Shown here piece by piece: positions 16,101 through 25,204 of a stretch of DNA of 64,000 nucleotides (positions are counted from its first letter, which is position 1; every line of letters starts with the position of its first letter). A model generated the notes under the pieces. That model saw only the letters and a program-made list of their open reading frames with translations. It searched no databases and was not told where the DNA came from. The stretch comes from Akkermansiaceae bacterium. GTDB lineage: Bacteria; Verrucomicrobiota; Verrucomicrobiia; Verrucomicrobiales; Akkermansiaceae. The stretch lies in NCBI GenBank assembly GCA_905182405.1, contig CAJJBQ010000001.1, positions 1 through 64,000 of the forward strand, given 5' to 3'. The position numbers and the translations under genes are program-made.

Positions 16101-17264
16101 ATGAGCGACCCCGCTTTACCAGCTTGGGCTCGCGAAGATGCTTTCCCGCTCAAGCCGGAAGACTCAAAATATGGCTTCCGCGATCAAGCCGGAAAGCTCA
16201 CCTCTTTTGAGTCTCTCAAAGAGCTCAGGAAATATCTCGCAGCCGGGAAAGGCAAACTCGCTTGGGTCTGGGTGCCCGAGCACGACCGCTTCATCGCGCC
16301 CGAAGAAGTTCCCGGCCTCGCCACCTCGCTGAAGAAACGGCGGGCCCTTTTATCGAGTGACGACCTGGAAGCGGGACGCAAGGGAATCGTCATCTTCACC
16401 TTGGCCATTCTTTACTTCGGCTACACGGCCTATTCCAAGGGCGGGTTCGAGGCCCTCAAATCCTCACAGAGCGTTGGGATTGGCGCCATTCTTCTCCTCC
16501 TCTTCGGAGCCCGCCCTCTCTGGGGAGGCTACAAGGGCATGCAGGAAATGAAGTCCACTTCGGCCGAGACCCTTACCGAAGAAATCCCGGAAGCCCGCTT
16601 CGATCTCTGGCTCATCAGTCAGCCCTCCCGCCTCACCATCCTCTTCTGTGGTCTCCTCTGTGCGGTGTTCGTGGTGCAGCTCTTCACCGATGGCATCGCC
16701 GCCGCCGGCATCGTGAAGCCCGCCTACAAGGCCGGCGAAACCTGGCGCCTCTTCACCGGAGCCTTCCTCCACGGAAACGTCCTCCACCTGGGGATGAACC
16801 TTTCGGCCCTCTGGTATCTCGGCCGACGCGTCGAAATCCTCGCCCGCTGGCCCCACCTCGCCAGCGTCTTTTTCCTCTCCATCGTCGGAGGCGGATGGGC
16901 CACTACCGCATGGGTCACCACCAATTCCGTGGGCATCTCCGGAGCGGTCTGCGGACTCCTCGGATTTCTCCTCGTTTTCGAAACCCTTCATCGCCCGCTC
17001 GTCCCCTCTCCCGCGCGCCGCCGCATGTTCGGAATCCTCGTTTCCCTCATCGTCATCGGATTCGTGGGCTTCCGCTTCATCGATAACGCTGCCCACTGCG
17101 GAGGCCTCCTCACTGGCGCCGCCTATGCCGCCATCGTGTTTCCCAAGTCGGCCGCCCTCTCCCGCCCGCACATCCTCAAGCAGGACCGCCTCATGGGAGG
17201 AGCTTCCGTCGCCTTAGCGGTCTTCTGCGGGCTTGCCGCAATGGTGATCATGCTGACACACTAG
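16101..17264 (+). CDS. Rhomboid-family intramembrane serine protease
   Basis: Multi-pass protease with the rhomboid core in the C-terminal 220 residues: HGNVLHLGMNLSALWYLGRRVE (oxyanion HxxxN), TNSVGISGAVCGLLGF (catalytic Ser in G-x-S-G) and DNAAHCGGLLTGAAYA (catalytic His). The N-terminal ~80 residues are soluble and include WVWVPEHDRFI, reminiscent of a GYF_2-like domain; two membrane segments precede the core. It sits 19 bases after secG and 13 bases before the aminotransferase, so the three may form one transcript. Confidence 0.9.
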   Translation: MSDPALPAWAREDAFPLKPEDSKYGFRDQAGKLTSFESLKELRKYLAAGKGKLAWVWVPEHDRFIAPEEVPGLATSLKKRRALLSSDDLEAGRKGIVIFTLAILYFGYTAYSKGGFEALKSSQSVGIGAILLLLFGARPLWGGYKGMQEMKSTSAETLTEEIPEARFDLWLISQPSRLTILFCGLLCAVFVVQLFTDGIAAAGIVKPAYKAGETWRLFTGAFLHGNVLHLGMNLSALWYLGRRVEILARWPHLASVFFLSIVGGGWATTAWVTTNSVGISGAVCGLLGFLLVFETLHRPLVPSPARRRMFGILVSLIVIGFVGFRFIDNAAHCGGLLTGAAYAAIVFPKSAALSRPHILKQDRLMGGASVALAVFCGLAAMVIMLTH

Positions 17265-17276
17265 CCTCTCGTCGCG

Positions 17277-18518
17277 ATGCTCCCTGACCTCAATACCGCC
17301 ATTCCCGGACCCGAGTCTCTCCGACTCGCCGACGACCTGCGCGCGTATGAGAGCAGAAATGTCACCTACCTCGACGACTCATGGCCCGTCTTCTGGGAAC
17401 GCGCCGAGGGCACCAATGTCTGGGACGCAGATGGCAATCGCTTCCTCGATCTCACCTCCGCCTTCGGAGTCGCGGGCCTCGGGCATCGCCATCCCGAAAT
17501 TGTCGCAGCCCTTCACACGCAAGCCGACACCCTTCTCCACGGAATGGGCGACGTCCACCCCACCGCCCTCAAGGGCCAACTCTGCCAGGCCCTTTCCGAC
17601 CTCACCTATGGCCGATGGAACGGCACCACAGGGAAAGTCGTCCTGTCAAATTCCGGCTTCGAAGCCATCGAAACCGCCCTCAAAACTGCCCGCCTCGCCA
17701 CGGGTAAGAAAGGCCTCGTCGCTTTCCAAAACGGCTACCACGGCCTCGGCTACGGCAGCCTCCTTGGCACCGACCTCCCCAAATTCCACGGTCCCTTCGA
17801 CGACCAACTCGCCCCCATTACCACCCGCCTCCCCTTCGGCGGAAATGAGATCGACTCCCTCGATGGCTCGGACATCGGCGCGGTCCTCGTGGAACCCATC
17901 CAAGGACGCGGCGGAAAAATCATCCCCCCACCCGATTTTCTTTCCCGCCTCCGCGATTGGTGCGATCAAAATGACGCCCTCCTCATCTTCGATGAAATCT
18001 ACACTGGCTTCCATCGTAGCGGAAAAACCTTCGCTTGCGAATGGGACGGCGTCATCCCCGACCTCATCTGCCTCGGTAAAGCCCTCAGCGGCGGCTTCCC
18101 CATCTCCGCCTGCGTCGGCAAGGCCGAAGTCATGGACGCCTGGCCCGAGTCCACCGGCGAAGCGCTCCACACCAGCACCTTCCTCGGCCACCCGGTCGGC
18201 TGCGCAATGGCCCTCAAATCGCTCGAGATCCTCGAGCGCCCCGGGACCGCCGAAATGGTGACCCTAAAAGGAACCTACCTCGCCGAAAAACTCCGCGCCC
18301 TTTCGAGCCCAAACATCATCGAAGCCCGCGGCCGCGGCCTCATGTGGGGCCTCGAACTCAAGCAAAACGCCGGCTCCCTCCTCGGCTCCCTTTTACAAAA
18401 AGGCCTCCTCATCCTCGCCGACGGCCCCGAAGGAAAGGTCCTCTCCTTCACCCCTCCCTTCACCATCAGTGAAGAGGAAATCGACTTCGCGATTCAAGAG
18501 GTTGAGCAGCTGATTTAG
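17277..18518 (+). CDS. Class III (ornithine/4-aminobutyrate-type) PLP-dependent aminotransferase
   Basis: Full-length fold-type I enzyme (413 residues). Visible signatures are LDLTSAFGVAGLGHRHPEI, the PLP-phosphate loop NSGFEAIETALK, LIFDEIYTGFHRSG with the cofactor aspartate, and the Schiff-base lysine in CLGKALSGGFPISA. The class covers acetylornithine, 4-aminobutyrate and related omega-aminotransferases; the substrate cannot be chosen from motifs alone. The ATG is 13 bases after the rhomboid stop. Confidence 0.88.
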   Translation: MLPDLNTAIPGPESLRLADDLRAYESRNVTYLDDSWPVFWERAEGTNVWDADGNRFLDLTSAFGVAGLGHRHPEIVAALHTQADTLLHGMGDVHPTALKGQLCQALSDLTYGRWNGTTGKVVLSNSGFEAIETALKTARLATGKKGLVAFQNGYHGLGYGSLLGTDLPKFHGPFDDQLAPITTRLPFGGNEIDSLDGSDIGAVLVEPIQGRGGKIIPPPDFLSRLRDWCDQNDALLIFDEIYTGFHRSGKTFACEWDGVIPDLICLGKALSGGFPISACVGKAEVMDAWPESTGEALHTSTFLGHPVGCAMALKSLEILERPGTAEMVTLKGTYLAEKLRALSSPNIIEARGRGLMWGLELKQNAGSLLGSLLQKGLLILADGPEGKVLSFTPPFTISEEEIDFAIQEVEQLI

Positions 18519-18848
18519 GGAAAGTGGCTTACTGCTTGGCGCTCCGCTGTCAAAGCAGCCGATTGGAAAAGCATCCAAGATTTACGCAAATCCTACCCCT
18601 CAGACGCCCTTTGCCGGAAATTTCTTCCCCGCCCCATTCACGATAAAATCGGCTACCAAAACACCACTGAGGTAGCGGACACCTTTGCCGGATTAGAAGA
18701 GCAAATGACTCCTGATCAAAACGACTACTTCGATCTTCTTTGCGACCTCATTGAAAAATACGATCGAGAATCACTTCCTCCTCTCAAGGTCTCCGCTGTG
18801 CCACTCCTCCGACACTTCGCACTTCGAGCCGACGCGTTCATTTCCTGA
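18519..18848 (+). pseudogene. Relic of a higBA-type toxin-antitoxin module (fused remnants)
   Basis: Immediately after the aminotransferase stop a single frame stays open for 110 codons without a start. Its first part, AWRSAVKAADWKSIQDLRKSYPSD, matches the W...A.W....D.R..FPSAD segment of HigB-type mRNA-interferase toxins. The later part, MTPDQNDYFDLLCDLIEKYD followed by LLRHF, matches the N-terminal segment of the partner HigA antitoxin, whose helix-turn-helix should follow but is missing. The toxin C-terminus, the intergenic gap and the antitoxin DNA-binding domain are gone, leaving an in-frame scar. The module is inactive as drawn. Confidence 0.6.
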
Positions 18849-18858
18849 AAAGGAAATC

Positions 18859-19218
18859 TTAAAATGCCCCCGTCCGCAGCAGGACCAACGTGCACGCTTC
18901 TTCGCATTCGATCCCCGCTTTTTCAAAAGCTGCCATCGGGTCGGCGGATTCCGTCCCCGGATTAAAAATCACCCTCCTTGGCTTCGCTAAAATAATCTCC
19001 TCAACCAGCGGCCCAAGACGATCCGGCCCGAGATAAAGCGTCAATGTCTCAATTTCCTCCGTGATCTCGCTCACCGACGAGTAACCCGCGACTCCCAGAA
19101 TCTCTGCACCCGTCGGGCTCACCGGAAAGACCTCATGCTCGTGCTCCATCAAGAGGGCTTGAGCGATATGCGCATAGCGCTCCGGTTTCGCACTGGCTCC
19201 TAAGATGGCGACGTTCAT
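18859..19218 (-). CDS. CoA-binding domain protein (YccU-like)
   Basis: A 119-residue Rossmann-type CoA-binding protein: VAILGASAKPERYAH at the N-terminus, VFPVSPTGAEILG, LTLYLGP, and IFNPGTES near the C-terminus, all characteristic of the small CoA_binding_2 family. The ATG at 19218 is used because the motif starts right there; the preceding in-frame codons overlap the end of moeA. Function in the cell is not known for this family. It is cotranscribed with moeA (4-base gap). Confidence 0.88.
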   Translation of the reverse strand: MNVAILGASAKPERYAHIAQALLMEHEHEVFPVSPTGAEILGVAGYSSVSEITEEIETLTLYLGPDRLGPLVEEIILAKPRRVIFNPGTESADPMAAFEKAGIECEEACTLVLLRTGAF

Positions 19219-19222
19219 GGAC

Positions 19223-20416
19223 CTAGCTATAGCGAAACTCTCCGTTTTCAACGACTCCATTTCCCGGAGGAATCTCGACAAATCCCTGAGCCGATAGCGG
19301 CGTCACGAAGTCACCCGAGTTCTGTGGACGGAGCACGCGCAGCTTTCCCTCTTCATTGAGCAGGGCGGGCAAATAAAGCGTCAGTCGCTCATGCTGTTTC
19401 ATCAGCGATTCGAGCGGCAGCAAAATCGGCTGCTCCTGCGGCAAGCCCACCAGCGCACGCAGCGCGGGGACCAAGTAGCGGTGAAACGTCGTGAGCGTAG
19501 AATTAGGATTCCCCGGGAGCGCCGCGACACCGTAGCAGAGGCTCTTAGCCTCTGATTCCGAATCCCCACCCCAAAAGGCCAGGGGCTTCCCTGGCTTCTG
19601 CGCCACTCCGTGGAAAAGGGGCGGACCAATGAGCGCTTCGAGAGCGGGCCGGACGTAGTCCTTTTTCCCCTTCGAAATCCCACCCGAAAGAATCACCAAA
19701 TCACTCGACTCCATCGCCTCTTTGATACCCGACTTCGTCGCCTCCAAATCATCCGCCAAATGCCCCAAGGTCACTTCCGCCGCCCCCCAGTCCTCCACCG
19801 CCGCCTTCAAGGTGAGGCCATTCGACTGCCGCAGCTGGTGAGATGCCGGCTCCTCCTCCGGCGACACCAACTCATCCCCCGTCCCCAGCACCGTGATCCG
19901 CGGAAGCCGTGTCACCTCTAGTTGAGTCGCGCCCACCGAAGCCGCCAAACCAATCTGCCCCGGCCCGATCCGCGTTCCCACGGGCACGAGAAGATCGCCC
20001 GTCGAAGCATCCGATCCCAACCGATGAATGAACTGCCCCGCCACTCCTTCTCCCGTGACATGCGCATGAATCTCATCAATCTCCACCTCCTCATAAGGCA
20101 CCACGGTATCGCAGTCAGGCGGTAGCGAAGCCCCCGTCATGATTTGCCAACACGCCCCGGGCGGGAGAATATCGGGCGTCGGATCTCCCGCTGCGTGAAG
20201 CCCGTGAAGCTTCAACGAGCCATGGGTCAGTTCATCTTTTCGAAAAGCAATCCCATCCATCGTGACCCGATCAAAAGGAGGGAACGCCCGATCCGCCACG
20301 ATCGGCTCCCGCAGCACTCTTCCCAGCGCCCGATAAAGACTCATGATCTCCGGAGGCAGCGGGGTCAGCGTGGGCAGGATGAAAGCCTCGGCCTCAGCAG
20401 GTGAAATGAGCGACAT
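19223..20416 (-). CDS. moeA: Molybdopterin molybdenumtransferase
   Basis: Inserts molybdate into adenylylated molybdopterin. MoeA features are present: the N-terminal ISPAEAEAFIL...LGRVL, PFDRVTMDGIAF (normally P.fd.S.MDGyA), QIMTGASLP and PYEEVE, the MoCF-biosynthesis domain with TGDEL and ILSGGISKGKKDY, and ALPGNPNSTL. Length (397 residues) is normal. An in-frame GTG five codons upstream is an alternative start. No other molybdenum-cofactor gene is in the window. Confidence 0.9.
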   Translation of the reverse strand: MSLISPAEAEAFILPTLTPLPPEIMSLYRALGRVLREPIVADRAFPPFDRVTMDGIAFRKDELTHGSLKLHGLHAAGDPTPDILPPGACWQIMTGASLPPDCDTVVPYEEVEIDEIHAHVTGEGVAGQFIHRLGSDASTGDLLVPVGTRIGPGQIGLAASVGATQLEVTRLPRITVLGTGDELVSPEEEPASHQLRQSNGLTLKAAVEDWGAAEVTLGHLADDLEATKSGIKEAMESSDLVILSGGISKGKKDYVRPALEALIGPPLFHGVAQKPGKPLAFWGGDSESEAKSLCYGVAALPGNPNSTLTTFHRYLVPALRALVGLPQEQPILLPLESLMKQHERLTLYLPALLNEEGKLRVLRPQNSGDFVTPLSAQGFVEIPPGNGVVENGEFRYS

Positions 20417-20584
20417 GCCCTCAAGATGCACATTTTTTATTTTTTACCGAAGGGTTTTGTATTCTTCGGCGGGTTTCCCTTCGATGAAAGCAACATTCCT
20501 AGGCCTCTTACTCCTCGATCTTCTTGGCCCAAGGGTCACCAAGATGCACTGGCATTTCAAAATTGAGAAGCTAGCTTGGCGAGA

Positions 20585-21907
20585 GTGAAAAGCTTGTTGA
20601 CCGCGCTCCTCCTCATATCGCCACTCCTCGCGGGAACTCAAATCCGCGTTGCCACTTACAACACATCGCTAGCGCTAAACACAAAGGGCCAGCTCTCCGC
20701 TTCCCTGCGGACCGGGACCTTCAGTCAGGCTAAAAGAGTCGCCGAACTCATCCAACTCATCGAACCCGACATTCTCCTCTTGAATGAATTCGACTACGAC
20801 GCCGGCTCCTCAGCCCTCACCCGCTTCCACGACAAGTTCCTCAATGTCAGTCAAAACGGCCGGCCCGCGCAAAACTTCCCTTATCGCTACACTGCTCCGT
20901 CAAACACCGGAACCCCCTCGGGCTTCGATCTCGATAACAATGGCACCATCGACACCAGCCCGGGTGATCAGACCTACGGAAATGATTCCTTCGGCTTCGG
21001 CGAGTTCGAAGGAAAATACGGCATGGCGGTCCTCTCAAAGTATCCCATCAACACCGACGCCATCCGCACTTTCCAGCTCCTCAAGTGGACCGAGATGCCC
21101 GGCAACGTCATCCCTTCCGGCTACTACGCAGCCGATGAATTGGCCGCCCTCCGCCTTTCCTCGAAGAGCCACTGGGACATCCCCATTCAAATCGGCGGAC
21201 AACGACTCCACTTCCTCGTCAGTCATCCCACCCCTCCCGTCTTCGATGGACCCGAAGATAAAAATGGCCGCCGGAATCACGATGAAATCCGCCTCTGGGC
21301 CGACTACCTTTCTCAGGAATCGCACAACTACCTGAGCGATGACTTGGGCACTGCGGGCGGCTTGAGTAGTGAGCGTTTCGTCATCGCAGGCGATCAAAAT
21401 GCCGATCCCAACGCGGGCGATAGTTTTAACAACGCCATCAACCAACTTCTCCTCCACCCCAAAGTCGACTCCTCGATCACCCCGGAGAGAACCGGCAGCT
21501 CCACGACCTCCAATCGTTTCCACACCGCTACCTTTAGTCTCCGCGCCGACTACGTTCTCCCCTCGAAGGCGGGATTCAACAACCTCGGCGGAGCCGTTTT
21601 CTGGCCCACCGGAGGATCACCAGGAGCCAATCGCCTCAGCGCCTCAGACCATCGTCCGGTTTACATGGATCTCGAGCTTACCCCTCTCCCCGAAGAAGCC
21701 ATTCAAGATCTAAATCTCTCTCTCGAGGACGACATCGTCACCCTCACTTGGGCCGGTGTGGAAGGTGCCAACTATCAAATCGAAGACAGCACAGACCTCC
21801 TCACTTGGGATTCTCTCGATGTGACCAATTCGTTTGAGAACGGCCAATGGTCATCCTCGTTTCCTTCTTTACAAACACAGCGCTTCCTCAGAATCACTCT
21901 TCCTTAA
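20585..21907 (+). CDS. Secreted endonuclease/exonuclease/phosphatase-family protein
   Basis: Exported member of the EEP (DNase I-like) fold: signal peptide (SLLTALLLISPLLAG), IRVATYNTSL, the metal-binding glutamate in DILLLNEFDYD, VIAGDQNADP and the catalytic SASDHRPVYMDL. The C-terminal ~75 residues form a small beta domain ending in FLRITLP, resembling the extension common on exported PVC proteins. The GTG at 20585 is chosen because it directly precedes the signal peptide; a TTG three codons earlier also fits. Substrate (DNA, nucleotide or phospho-ester) cannot be told from sequence. Confidence 0.85.
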   Translation: MKSLLTALLLISPLLAGTQIRVATYNTSLALNTKGQLSASLRTGTFSQAKRVAELIQLIEPDILLLNEFDYDAGSSALTRFHDKFLNVSQNGRPAQNFPYRYTAPSNTGTPSGFDLDNNGTIDTSPGDQTYGNDSFGFGEFEGKYGMAVLSKYPINTDAIRTFQLLKWTEMPGNVIPSGYYAADELAALRLSSKSHWDIPIQIGGQRLHFLVSHPTPPVFDGPEDKNGRRNHDEIRLWADYLSQESHNYLSDDLGTAGGLSSERFVIAGDQNADPNAGDSFNNAINQLLLHPKVDSSITPERTGSSTTSNRFHTATFSLRADYVLPSKAGFNNLGGAVFWPTGGSPGANRLSASDHRPVYMDLELTPLPEEAIQDLNLSLEDDIVTLTWAGVEGANYQIEDSTDLLTWDSLDVTNSFENGQWSSSFPSLQTQRFLRITLP

Positions 21908-22038
21908 GCCTCCCACTCCCTCCCAGGATAACGATCACAAAAGTCACCACGATCCTCAAAAACCACCGCAGTAACATCTTCTTCACCAACGCTGCAAAAC
22001 GAACCCGCCATAAAAAAAACCTAACCAGTAGAAGCCCC

Positions 22039-22890
22039 CTACTTTTGCCGCACGAAGCGCTCCTTCAGTAAAAGAGTGATCTTCTGCAGCTTCGAAAGAC
22101 GGTATCGTTTCTCAAAGACCCTGAAGCCATCGTCCCGCATCCGATGAAGGAGCGTATAGTAGATCTGGTGCATCACCCGCGGCGCGAGGAGGGATTTAAA
22201 ATCCTCTTTCGGGAGAAGCTCCGCCGCCTCTGCATAGAGACCCTCCACCCGTTCCTCCTGAAATGCCATGAACTTCAAGAAGCGTTCATCACGGGTCTTA
22301 TCGATAAGATCCTTCTCGCTGAGGCCGAAGTCTGAAAGCTCCTCCATCGGAAGATAGATCCGGTTCCCGTTCTCAAGGTCCTCGTCGATATCTCGCAAAA
22401 TATTGGTGAGCTGCAGCGCATATCCTAGCGCGACCGCGTAGTCCTTCGCGCGCTCGCCATCGGCACCAAACAGCGGAAGACAAACGAGGCCTACCGAGGA
22501 GGCGACCCGGTAGCAATATCCCTGCAGCTCCTCCCAAGTCTGAAAGCGCTGGGGATGTAAATCCATCTCACAGCCCTCGATAACATTGACGAAATACTCA
22601 CTCGGAATGGCATAACGATCACGCACTGCCAGGATTTCCTCCTGTAAGCCCACGAGCCCCAGCGAAGGATCTACCTCGCTCGACTCAAAGATCTTTTTCC
22701 ACCCTGTCAGCCCCGCCGTTTTTTCTTTTAATGGCAAGTCGAGGTCGTCGGCTAAATCATCAATGACCCGGCAGTAGGCATAAAAGGAAACCAAATGCTC
22801 ACGCCGCTCCTTGGGAACACACTGGAGTGCGAAAGCAAGATTCGACTTCGCTTTTCGGGTGATTTCAGCAGAGGTCGGATCGGCTGACAT
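22039..22890 (-). CDS. Squalene/phytoene synthase family, probably presqualene diphosphate synthase HpnD
   Basis: Trans-isoprenyl diphosphate synthase with both aspartate-rich motifs: YAYCRVIDDLADDLD near residue 40 and QLTNILRDIDEDLENGN near residue 165, binding Mg-diphosphate. Overall length (283) and the segment YCYRVASSVGLVCLPLFG fit HpnD-type enzymes of hopanoid/squalene synthesis; a carotenoid phytoene synthase is the alternative. It starts directly after the lepB stop (TAAATG), so the two are coupled, an unusual partner for a terpenoid gene. Confidence 0.88.
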   Translation of the reverse strand: MSADPTSAEITRKAKSNLAFALQCVPKERREHLVSFYAYCRVIDDLADDLDLPLKEKTAGLTGWKKIFESSEVDPSLGLVGLQEEILAVRDRYAIPSEYFVNVIEGCEMDLHPQRFQTWEELQGYCYRVASSVGLVCLPLFGADGERAKDYAVALGYALQLTNILRDIDEDLENGNRIYLPMEELSDFGLSEKDLIDKTRDERFLKFMAFQEERVEGLYAEAAELLPKEDFKSLLAPRVMHQIYYTLLHRMRDDGFRVFEKRYRLSKLQKITLLLKERFVRQK

Positions 22891-24099
22891 TTACTCGATG
22901 ATCCCCCAGTGACCGCTCGTGAAGGGCCAGAGAGCAAAGAGGGCCGGGCCAACAAGATTGTATTGTTTGACCGTTCCCCAATAGCGGGAATCGAGGCTCT
23001 CATCCGAATTATCTCCCATCGCAAAGAACTCACGGTAGTTACGATTCTCCACTTCCTCGTCTTTCAAAGTCTGACTATACTTCGCGTCCATAAAGCGAGC
23101 GCCATAACGACTCTGGCTCCCTGCACTTAAGAAAGTATATCCGCCATAGCCATTCTCCCGATCAGTTCCGTTGGCTACCCGTTGTATAGTCTCTTCCCTG
23201 GCAATGCTTCCATTCACCCAGAGTTGAGGCTCATCAACCTGAAGAGTATCGCCCGGCACTCCCACCAAGCGTTTGATGTAGTGAGTCCCGCCCTGCTGGC
23301 TCGACATCAGTGCCCCTTTAGCATCGGTATCGATGCCCCGAGTATTGAAGACAAACGACTCTCCTCGCTTGGGCTGTCGGAAATGGTACGACACCTTGTC
23401 CACTAAGACGAGATCACCCGAGGTGAGGCTTCCTTTAAAAATGGTCTCTCCTTTTCGAAAATGAGGCCCCGGCCTAAGCCGCCTAGTGCGATCAAAGTGC
23501 CTCCCAATGGTAGGAATTTGCATCGCCTCGTTTTCAGGCGATCCAATCGTGACGTAGCTTCCGTCGGTGAAGGTAACCCGGGTGCGGGAGAATAGGAAGA
23601 AGCTCTTATCCTCGATGGACCTGATCGTGAGATCTTTCTCCGCGACCTCGTCCGTATAGGTTTTTCCTTTCAGCACAAAATCAAAGGCCCTAGCTCCAAA
23701 CCATGGCTTTTCCCAGCCTTCCTCATTGGCCTTGGATTCTGCGATGATGCCATTGAGAGACGGTTGCATCGATCCCGTAGGAATACGGAAGGGTTGAATA
23801 AAATAAGCGCGCACTCCCAGGGCGACCACAATCGCGACCCAGAAGACTTCGATGTTCTCCTCAATCCAGCTCGGCGGACGATAGTGAGCGAGCGATTTCT
23901 CGCAGACCTTGCGGACCTGCTTCGAGCTCTCCTTTACAGCCTCAAGATCCTTGTTCTTGATCGCAGCCTTCAGATCCGCCCGACGCGATTCGATCTCATC
24001 GATTTTCGAGGGCTCAAGTAGATCGCGCTTATAGTGGACAAACTTATTGGCCCCTTTGTAGAGCAAGAGAGCTTCCTTTTTCCAGCGGGGAGTAAACAC
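22891..24099 (-). CDS. lepB: Signal peptidase I
   Basis: Type I leader peptidase of S26 family. An N-terminal charged helical region precedes a membrane helix (EVFWVAIVVALGVRAYFI). The catalytic Ser is at about residue 110 in RIPTGSMQPSL, the general-base Lys at about 276 in THYIKRLVGVPGD, and the box E motif FAMGDNSDESLDSRYWG lies near the C-terminus. At 402 residues it is longer than E. coli LepB, with a large insertion between Ser and Lys, as often seen in this phylum. It is the first gene of a pair with the squalene-synthase-like gene. Confidence 0.93.
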   Translation of the reverse strand: MFTPRWKKEALLLYKGANKFVHYKRDLLEPSKIDEIESRRADLKAAIKNKDLEAVKESSKQVRKVCEKSLAHYRPPSWIEENIEVFWVAIVVALGVRAYFIQPFRIPTGSMQPSLNGIIAESKANEEGWEKPWFGARAFDFVLKGKTYTDEVAEKDLTIRSIEDKSFFLFSRTRVTFTDGSYVTIGSPENEAMQIPTIGRHFDRTRRLRPGPHFRKGETIFKGSLTSGDLVLVDKVSYHFRQPKRGESFVFNTRGIDTDAKGALMSSQQGGTHYIKRLVGVPGDTLQVDEPQLWVNGSIAREETIQRVANGTDRENGYGGYTFLSAGSQSRYGARFMDAKYSQTLKDEEVENRNYREFFAMGDNSDESLDSRYWGTVKQYNLVGPALFALWPFTSGHWGIIE

Positions 24100-24159
24100 G
24101 TCGGAAGAATGCGAGTCTTCGCTCCATCTTTCAAGGGCGAAGTGGGGCCCTACGGGCCA

Positions 24160-24250
24160 GTTCTCAGTTCTCGGTTTTAGCTCTTAGCGGGAGGAGGAAA
24201 ATCCTGTGTTCCGGTTCTTGCTGAAAACTGAAAGCCCAGAACTGAAAACT
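24160..24250. repeat. AACTGA-type short repeats, partly inverted
   Basis: Two clusters of a degenerate GAACTGARAACT motif flank about 40 bases: CAGTTCTCAGTTCTCGGTTT on one side and CTGAAAACTGAAAGCCC, AGAACTGAAAACT on the other in opposite sense. They lie just beyond the stop of the DUF1080 gene and before lepB. A related stretch occurs inside the 33.9 kb sulfatase gene. They look like a dispersed simple-sequence element rather than a terminator. Confidence 0.45.
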
Positions 24251-24901
24251 TCAGCGAAGCTGCCTGACTTCCAACTTCCGGTAGGAAACTGGATCGCTGT
24301 GATCCTGGAGCATGATCCGACCTTTAGGATTCTTCGCGAAGTCCGGCTTCCCCTTGAACTTAGACTTGGCATGCAATTCCTTCCATTGATCCGATCCCAC
24401 CGTGATCTCGATCACTTTTTCCCCGTTGAGGAAATGTTGCAGGTGGAGACCTTTGACAACGATGCGAGAGGAATTCCACTTTCCAACCGGCTTAAGCTTC
24501 TTCTTATCAGGATCCGCTTCCAGAAAATCGTAAAGCGAGGCAGACTGGCGAATCCCGCCATTCTTCCCATCGGGATGGTTCGCATCATCAAGGACCTGAT
24601 ATTCTGGTCCCAGGAGCTGATTTCCATACTTCGTGACACGGTATTTCACGCCGCTGTTTCCTGCTTTAGAGATCTTCCACTCGAAGCGGAACTCGAAGTC
24701 GCCATACTCCTTTTCAGTGTATATGCTTCCGCCCTTTCCTGCGAGAGCCAAGACCCCCTTCTCGGCAGTCCATCCGCCTTCCTCCAAAGCCTTCCCGGCG
24801 CCGTTGGTCCAACCCTTGAGGGTCTCCCCATCAAAGATGGGAACCCATTCGTCAGCGATGGAGGGAATGATGAGACAGAGAGAAAAAAGAAGCGACTTCA
24901 T
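24251..24901 (-). CDS. Secreted DUF1080 (3-keto-disaccharide hydrolase-like) protein
   Basis: A signal peptide (SLLFSLCLIIPSIA) and one DUF1080 concanavalin-like domain: EWVPIFDGETLKGW at the start, FEFRFEWKISKAGNSGVKYRV in the centre and a terminal HSDPVSYRKLEVRQL. The family is expanded in Planctomycetes and Verrucomicrobia and includes hydrolases acting on 3-keto-glycosides. ATG 24901 is used rather than one seven codons upstream because it starts the signal peptide. No immediate operon partner. Confidence 0.88.
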   Translation of the reverse strand: MKSLLFSLCLIIPSIADEWVPIFDGETLKGWTNGAGKALEEGGWTAEKGVLALAGKGGSIYTEKEYGDFEFRFEWKISKAGNSGVKYRVTKYGNQLLGPEYQVLDDANHPDGKNGGIRQSASLYDFLEADPDKKKLKPVGKWNSSRIVVKGLHLQHFLNGEKVIEITVGSDQWKELHAKSKFKGKPDFAKNPKGRIMLQDHSDPVSYRKLEVRQLR

Positions 24902-25008
24902 GAATGTAAATACGAAGTCCATCGCTCCATGTATCAGTTGTTTTCGAGAACCCGCGCACCGAAGAAATTCTTAGGAACAAGATTCCTCTCAATCTGATGA
25001 ATCACCTC

Positions 25009-25113
25009 ATACCACTCCGCATCTCAAAAGAGAGGAAAGAGCGCTGTGCCTTGGAGTCAAGAGCCGGGCGCTTTCTCGAAATGGCAGCGTTGATCCTCCG
25101 TGGTGGTGCACCC
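25009..25113 (+). repeat. Dispersed intergenic repeat, copy 1
   Basis: Shares an ordered set of blocks with copy 2 at 38.7 kb: ATACCACTCCGCAT, AAAAGAGA, TCAAGAGCCGG, then CGCTTTCTCGAAATGGCAGCG, GATCCTC and TGGTG. Most bases of the last ~70 positions are identical. It fills most of the 300-base gap between the DUF1080 gene and nnr; the rest (25114-25204) contains nothing recognisable. Both copies lie in gaps next to gene ends in the same orientation. Confidence 0.6.
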
Positions 25114-25204
25114 AAGGATATTTCACCCGAACCACGCCTTCGTCCCGCCTTGCCCTTTCAAGAAGTCACTCCGGCATTCGTCTCTTTTGAAACACTCCTT
25201 GGTA

